From assembly GCA_011391455.1 (NCBI GenBank), contig JAABQN010000062.1, forward strand, positions 1-9,763: DNA of 9,763 nt, read 5' to 3'. The position numbers and the translations under genes were made by a program. Under the pieces are notes generated by a model. That model saw only the letters and a list, made by a program, of their open reading frames with translations. It had not been told where the DNA came from and ran no database searches. This document shows positions 5,999 through 9,763 of the stretch, in pieces (position 1 is the first letter of the stretch; every line of letters starts with the position of its first letter). This DNA comes from Nitrospiraceae bacterium (GTDB lineage Bacteria > Nitrospirota > Nitrospiria > Nitrospirales > Nitrospiraceae).

Positions 5999-7171
5999 AT
6001 GGGTCCTCACATGTTTGAAAAGCAACTCAATGAATCGGCTGCGCGGCATCTGACCAGACGCCTCACTCCGCTCCATTCCGGCGTCGGTCCGATGGTTGAG
6101 ATGGCAGGACGCCAAATCCTCTTGCTCGCTTCAAACGACTATTTAGGGTTGGCCATGCACCCAGAGGTGATTCAGGCTTCCGTCGAGGCGACACAGCGGT
6201 TTGGCGCCGGGGCCGGGGCCGCTCGTTTGATCTCAGGCTCGCTGCCGCCGCATCAAGACCTAGAGTCTGCTCTGGCACAGTTCAAAGGAACCGAAGCCGC
6301 GCTGACATTTAGCTCCGGCTACCTTGCCAACATTGGGACCATCCCTGCACTGATCGAACAAGGCGGATTGATCCTGGCCGATCGCTTGTGCCATGCCAGC
6401 CTGATCGACGGCTGCCGCCTCAGCACAGCTGACTTTCGAGTTTATCGCCACAACGATACCAGCCACCTCCAGTCCCTTCTGGCCAAGAGACGCCGGGCGC
6501 GACGTACCCTCATTGTGACTGACGGCCTATTCAGTATGGACGGAGACCTCGCACCGTTGCCCGAACTCAGTCGGCTAGCCCAGGCCTATGAGGCCGACCT
6601 CTATATCGATGACGCCCACGGCACGGGCGTGATGGGATCGCATGGTCGAGGAACGGCCGAACACTTCGGCCTCGATACACAGATCCCGTTTCAGATGGGA
6701 ACCTTAGGCAAAGCCTTCGGCAGCAGCGGCGCCTACCTCGCAGGATCGTCGGCATTGATCCGTTATCTCATAAACACCAGCCGCTCCTTTATCTTTACCA
6801 CGGCACCCCCACCGAGTTCGGCTGCCGCCGCCATGACAGCGTTACAAGTCATACAACGAGAGCCGGAGCGACGTGCGCGATTGTGGGCCAATCGTGAACG
6901 CTTGTTTTCAGGATTGACCCAATTGGGATTCAGCCTGTCCCCCAGCGTCAGCCCGATCATGCCGATCCTCGTCGGCAATGCCGAAACCGCGCTCTCGTTT
7001 GCCGAACACCTGTTCGCAGAAGGCGTGTATGCCCCGGCGATTCGGCCTCCTACCGTTCCGGACGCTACCAGCCGCATCCGCGTCACGGTGACCTCCGAGC
7101 ACACATCCAGTCACATCGATTTCGCCCTCACCGTGTTTCAACACGCAGGACAGTTGGCGGGACTGATCTGA
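5999..7171 (+). CDS. bioF: 8-amino-7-oxononanoate synthase BioF
   Basis: BioF is a PLP enzyme of the alpha-oxoamine synthase family. It condenses pimeloyl-ACP (or pimeloyl-CoA) with L-alanine to form 8-amino-7-oxononanoate in biotin synthesis. The 390-residue length is normal. Motifs in order are LLLASNDYLGLAMHPEV (41-57), GAGAARLISGSLPPHQDLE, the substrate/cofactor His132 (DRLCHASLID), Asp204 and His207 in YIDDAHGTGVMGSHGRG, and the Schiff-base Lys238 in MGTLGKAFGSSGAYLAGS. DDAHGTG together with GTLGKA fits BioF better than glycine C-acetyltransferase (Kbl), which usually reads DDSHA. The start may be ATG 5999 or ATG 6011 (MFEKQL...); neither has a clear ribosome site. No other biotin gene is visible nearby; the next gene is pilT, 159 nt downstream, so bioF seems to stand alone here. 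Confidence 0.92.
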   Translation: MGPHMFEKQLNESAARHLTRRLTPLHSGVGPMVEMAGRQILLLASNDYLGLAMHPEVIQASVEATQRFGAGAGAARLISGSLPPHQDLESALAQFKGTEAALTFSSGYLANIGTIPALIEQGGLILADRLCHASLIDGCRLSTADFRVYRHNDTSHLQSLLAKRRRARRTLIVTDGLFSMDGDLAPLPELSRLAQAYEADLYIDDAHGTGVMGSHGRGTAEHFGLDTQIPFQMGTLGKAFGSSGAYLAGSSALIRYLINTSRSFIFTTAPPPSSAAAAMTALQVIQREPERRARLWANRERLFSGLTQLGFSLSPSVSPIMPILVGNAETALSFAEHLFAEGVYAPAIRPPTVPDATSRIRVTVTSEHTSSHIDFALTVFQHAGQLAGLI

Positions 7172-7330
7172 TCGAATCTCTCTCTTCTTACCACGCCGCC
7201 GAAAAATGTTTGCAACCACTTGCGGCTATTTCCTTGCTTTCCCATCACCCTGTGGCATGATTCACTCAAGTCGCATGGATGTCCGATAGGCCATCATCTC
7301 ACTATTCCTTCTTTTCGAGGAGTCCTCTTC
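7172..7330. other. Spacer between bioF and pilT
   Basis: These 159 nt hold no supported gene. GCCGC near 7196 and GCGGC near 7222 form a weak inverted repeat with a long loop and no following T-run, so I do not call a terminator. A poor promoter candidate is TTGCTT (7234-7239), 16 nt, CATGAT (7256-7261). The pilT ribosome site sits at the right end. Confidence 0.3.
7317..7322 (+). promoter_or_regulatory. Ribosome binding site of pilT
   Basis: GAGGAG stands 8 nt before the ATG at 7331. It decides the start: the frame is open up to 7220, but the added 37 residues show no family similarity and have no such site. Confidence 0.8.
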
Positions 7331-8389
7331 ATGGATATTTCGAAGCTCCTGACCTACACGGCAAAGGAGGGCGCATCGGATTGTCACATCAGCGCCGGCG
7401 AGCCACCGATGATCCGCATGAACGGGGATCTCAAGAAGCTCGATCATCCCCCACTGACCACGGAGGAAACACACTCACTGGTCTATGACATGATGAGCGA
7501 TACGCAGCGGAAGAATTTCGAGGAAAAGCGCGAGTGCGACTTTTCCTTTGAACTTGGCGACATCGCCAGATTCCGCGTCAATGTCTTCGTCCAAGCTCGT
7601 GGGCTTGGCGCCGTCTTCCGAAACATTCCCACCCAGATCATTCCGATGGAGAAACTCGGCATGCCTCCGATCGTGCGGCAGCTCTGCGACCGGGAAAAGG
7701 GGCTGATCCTTGTGACCGGCCCAACCGGATCTGGTAAATCGACGACGCTGGCATCCATGGTCGATTATTTGAACAACACGTTCGAAGGCCACATCCTCAC
7801 CATCGAAGATCCGGTCGAATTCGTCCACAAGTCGAAAAAATGTCTGGTCAACCAGCGGGAGCTGGGCGTCCATACCCTATCGTTCGCGAATGCGTTGAGA
7901 GCCGCTCTTCGCGAAGATCCTGACATCATCCTCGTGGGCGAAATGCGCGACCTGGAAACCATCCAGCTCGCGCTGACTGCTGCAGAAACAGGCCACTTGG
8001 TCTTTGGCACACTCCACACCTCCAGCGCGCCAAAGACGATCGACCGCATCATCGACGCCTTTCCCCCAAACCAACAGTCACAAATTCGCACGCAAATCGC
8101 AGAAGCCTTGGAAGCGGTCATCACGCAGACCCTGCTAAAGAAGAAAGTAGGCGGGCGTGTCGCCGCTCTCGAAATCATGGTCGCCACGACCGCGGTTCGT
8201 AACCTCATCCGAGAGGGCAAGTTGCACCAGATTCCCGGGATCATGCAGGCCAGTCAGAAAGACGGCATGCAAACGATGGACATGGCGCTGTACGAACTAG
8301 CGACCCGTGGGATCGTCACAAAGAGCGAAGCTCAATCGCGCAGCATGAATCCCAATCTGTTTGGAACCGCAATGGGCGGCGCGGCCTAG
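7331..8389 (+). CDS. pilT: Type IV pilus retraction ATPase PilT
   Basis: PilT is a cytoplasmic hexameric ATPase that depolymerises type IV pili and powers twitching motility. From ATG 7331 it has 352 residues, typical for the family. An N-terminal PAS-like domain (about 1-100, with ASDCHISAGEPPMIR) precedes the RecA-like core. Walker A is GPTGSGKST (130-138, Lys136). The Asp box region is LTIEDPVEFVH (157-166). Walker B is DPDIILVGEMRD (196-207, Glu204). The His box is TGHLVFGTLHTSSA with His222 and His229. The C-terminal AVRNLIREGK (288-297) corresponds to the AIRNLIRE motif needed for retraction, and separates PilT from PilB. The start is set by GAGGAG 8 nt upstream and by exact register with PilU. 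pilU follows 29 nt after the stop, so the two are probably one transcript. Confidence 0.96.
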   Translation: MDISKLLTYTAKEGASDCHISAGEPPMIRMNGDLKKLDHPPLTTEETHSLVYDMMSDTQRKNFEEKRECDFSFELGDIARFRVNVFVQARGLGAVFRNIPTQIIPMEKLGMPPIVRQLCDREKGLILVTGPTGSGKSTTLASMVDYLNNTFEGHILTIEDPVEFVHKSKKCLVNQRELGVHTLSFANALRAALREDPDIILVGEMRDLETIQLALTAAETGHLVFGTLHTSSAPKTIDRIIDAFPPNQQSQIRTQIAEALEAVITQTLLKKKVGGRVAALEIMVATTAVRNLIREGKLHQIPGIMQASQKDGMQTMDMALYELATRGIVTKSEAQSRSMNPNLFGTAMGGAA

Positions 8390-8418
8390 GATATTTGGCA
8401 GGGAAAACGGGGGTAGCG

Positions 8419-9594
8419 ATGGACGTCCGCAGTCTCTTGAAAGTCATGGTGGATCAAGAAGCCTCAGACCTCTACCTGACCGTCGACTCGGCTCCCGCCT
8501 ATCGCGTCCACGGCTCGACACAACAAACCTCCGCGCCGCCGTTTACCAACGAACAACTCGAAGCCCTCGCGCTTGCGCTGATGCGCGGTCAGCAGCGTGG
8601 GGAATTCGAGGAGAAAATGGAAATGAACCTTGCCCTCTACTACAAAGAGCTCGGTCGTTTCCGTGTCAATGTTTTTCGGCAGCGAGGGAATGTCGGTATA
8701 GTCTTCCGACATATCAAAGCCGAGATCCAGACCGTCGAGCAGCTGGGCTTACCTCCAATTGTCAAAGACATCGCCATGACGAAGCGCGGATTGGTCCTGG
8801 TAGTCGGAGCCACCGGTTCCGGAAAATCCACCACCCTCGCCGCCATGATCGATCACCGCAACTCCACCCATCCCGGCCATATCGTGACCGTGGAAGATCC
8901 GATCGAGTTCGTCCACAGCCATAAGCGATCGCTCATCACACAACGAGAAGTCGGCTTCGACACACTCTCGTTTCAAAACGCGCTTAAGAATGCCCTGCGG
9001 CAGGCGCCGGATGTGATTCTGATCGGCGAAGTCCGGGACACGGAAACGATGGAAGCCGCGATCACCTTTGCGGAAACCGGGCACCTCTGCATCGCCACCC
9101 TCCACTCGAACAACGCGAACCAAGCCATCGAGCGCATCATGAATTTTTTCCCGGTGGAGCGGCATGCGCAGATCTATCTCCAATTGTCGCTCAATCTTCG
9201 CGCCATCATCTCACAGCGGCTCGTGCCATCCGTGGACGGAAAGCGAGCCCCGGCACTGGAAATCATGCTCGACACCCCCCGCGTTAAGGACCTTATCAAG
9301 AAAGCCGAGGTCGATTTACTCAAGGAAGCGATGGAACAAGGGGTGGATGAAGGCTGTCAGACGTTCGACCACGTCCTGTTCCAACTGTATAAAGCAGAAC
9401 GGATTTCACTTGAACAGGCCTTGATCAATGCTGACAGCGCGAATAATCTCCGGCTCAGGATCAAGATCGAAGGTCTCAGGGGGGACGATGCGATCAACGC
9501 GCTCCTCGACAAGAAATCAGGTGACCCCACGACCGGTGCCTTCAAGATCCAGGGGGGAGCCTCGGGGAATGTGACCCCTCTGCGCAAACGTTAG
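8419..9594 (+). CDS. pilU: PilT-dependent retraction ATPase PilU
   Basis: PilU is an accessory pilus retraction ATPase that works together with PilT at the inner membrane base of the type IV pilus. From ATG 8419 it has 391 residues. Walker A is GATGSGKST (130-138), VTVEDPIEFVH marks the Asp box (157-166), Walker B is APDVILIGEVRD (196-207) and the His box is TGHLCIATLHSNNANQAIERI. In place of PilT's AIRNLIRE motif it has PRVKDLIKKAEVDLLKEAME followed by GCQTFDHVLFQLY, the usual PilU pattern, and a longer basic tail ending LRKR. An in-frame TTG at 8395 would add 8 residues. I prefer ATG 8419 because GGGGG (8409-8413) precedes it by 5 nt and the first residues (MD..LL, ASD at 15-17) then line up with PilT. 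It is the second gene of the pilT-pilU pair. Confidence 0.95.
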   Translation: MDVRSLLKVMVDQEASDLYLTVDSAPAYRVHGSTQQTSAPPFTNEQLEALALALMRGQQRGEFEEKMEMNLALYYKELGRFRVNVFRQRGNVGIVFRHIKAEIQTVEQLGLPPIVKDIAMTKRGLVLVVGATGSGKSTTLAAMIDHRNSTHPGHIVTVEDPIEFVHSHKRSLITQREVGFDTLSFQNALKNALRQAPDVILIGEVRDTETMEAAITFAETGHLCIATLHSNNANQAIERIMNFFPVERHAQIYLQLSLNLRAIISQRLVPSVDGKRAPALEIMLDTPRVKDLIKKAEVDLLKEAMEQGVDEGCQTFDHVLFQLYKAERISLEQALINADSANNLRLRIKIEGLRGDDAINALLDKKSGDPTTGAFKIQGGASGNVTPLRKR

Positions 9595-9648
9595 CCTCCC
9601 CCTCATCACCCGCACGCCTCGTTACCAATCCGGCGAGAACCACCGCGC
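9595..9648. other. Convergent spacer between pilU and the cytochrome gene
   Basis: These 54 nt lie between two converging stop codons. AGGGGG near the end of pilU (9551-9556) could pair with CCCCCT after its stop, but the loop is about 40 nt and no T-run follows. No convincing terminator is seen. Confidence 0.35.
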
Positions 9649-9763
9649 TTACTGAGCCGCCGTACCCCCTTGCCGCTCAAGATACGACGCTATCTTCTCC
9701 AGGGCAAGGGCGCTGAGCTTCGCGCCGTACCAAATCGGCATCGTGCTGGACGGATATCCCGGC
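9649..9763 (-). CDS. c-type cytochrome, C-terminal end only (partial)
   Basis: On the minus strand an open frame enters from beyond the right edge and ends at TAA (9651-9649) after 37 visible residues. It reads GYPSSTMPIWYGAKLS, then ALALEKIASYLERQGG and a short tail. The Met-Pro pair inside STMPIW, followed by an amphipathic helix ending ASYLERQGG, is the normal C-terminal end of a class I cytochrome c, where the Met is the distal haem ligand. The CXXCH motif would be outside the window. The protein is expected to be periplasmic or membrane-linked; its partner is unknown. It is convergent with pilU and not part of that operon. Confidence 0.62.
   Translation of the reverse strand, partial: PGYPSSTMPIWYGAKLSALALEKIASYLERQGGTAAQ

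Noticed and set aside
7205..7261. Possible sigma54 promoter before pilT (TTGC and TGGCA words)
   Set aside because: The words TTGC, TTGCTT and TGGCATG are not in the required -24/-12 order and spacing.
8361..8924. Plus-strand frame (187 codons) crossing the pilT-pilU junction
   Set aside because: It overlaps the conserved ends of both ATPases in another frame, is Arg/Ser/Pro-rich and resembles no protein family.
9551..9603. Possible terminator around the pilU stop codon (AGGGGG / CCCCCT)
   Set aside because: The arms are only 6-7 bp, the loop is about 40 nt, the left arm is inside the gene and no T-run follows.
1..9763. Mobile elements, CRISPR arrays, toxin-antitoxin or defence genes
   Set aside because: No transposase or integrase motif, no regularly spaced repeats and no small paired genes were found; all larger frames belong to core metabolic or envelope functions.

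Overview
The window looks like an ordinary chromosomal segment of a Gram-negative bacterium. The best guess is Nitrospira or a close relative in Nitrospirota. That guess rests on moderately high GC, the combination of an aminotransferase-serA-hisZ cluster with an MltD-type transglycosylase, BioF, paired PilT/PilU ATPases and a c-type cytochrome, and the general look of the proteins. It is not proven by any marker gene. I see no mobile element, CRISPR array, tRNA or rRNA. I found no convincing undescribed system; the points of interest are local ones in gene context and promoter layout.

Left block (1-3300, minus strand): three co-directional genes in transcription order, a class V aminotransferase, serA (long-form D-3-phosphoglycerate dehydrogenase) and the start of hisZ (regulatory subunit of ATP phosphoribosyltransferase, cut by the window edge). 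Gaps are 38 and 27 nt, so this reads as one amino-acid biosynthesis operon. A consensus-like sigma70 promoter (TTGACA, 18 nt, TATCGT) and a strong AGGAGG ribosome site lie in front of the aminotransferase. The aminotransferase plausibly carries out the step after SerA in serine synthesis, or interconverts serine/glycine with glyoxylate/pyruvate.

Middle block: a 267-nt divergent spacer (3301-3567) leads rightward into a periplasmic MltD-like lytic transglycosylase (3568-4977). This is convergent with a membrane-anchored TPR protein on the minus strand (5051-5863). A second divergent spacer (5864-5998) separates the TPR gene from bioF (5999-7171, plus strand). There the predicted promoters of the two genes appear to share one -35 element.

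Right block: pilT (7331-8389) and pilU (8419-9594) form a tandem pair of type IV pilus retraction ATPases, 29 nt apart and alignable without gaps over about 297 residues. Convergent to pilU at the right edge is the C-terminal end of a c-type cytochrome (9649 to beyond the window). Several of the longest possible reading frames begin at TTG codons that I judge not to be the true starts; the chosen starts are explained for each gene.
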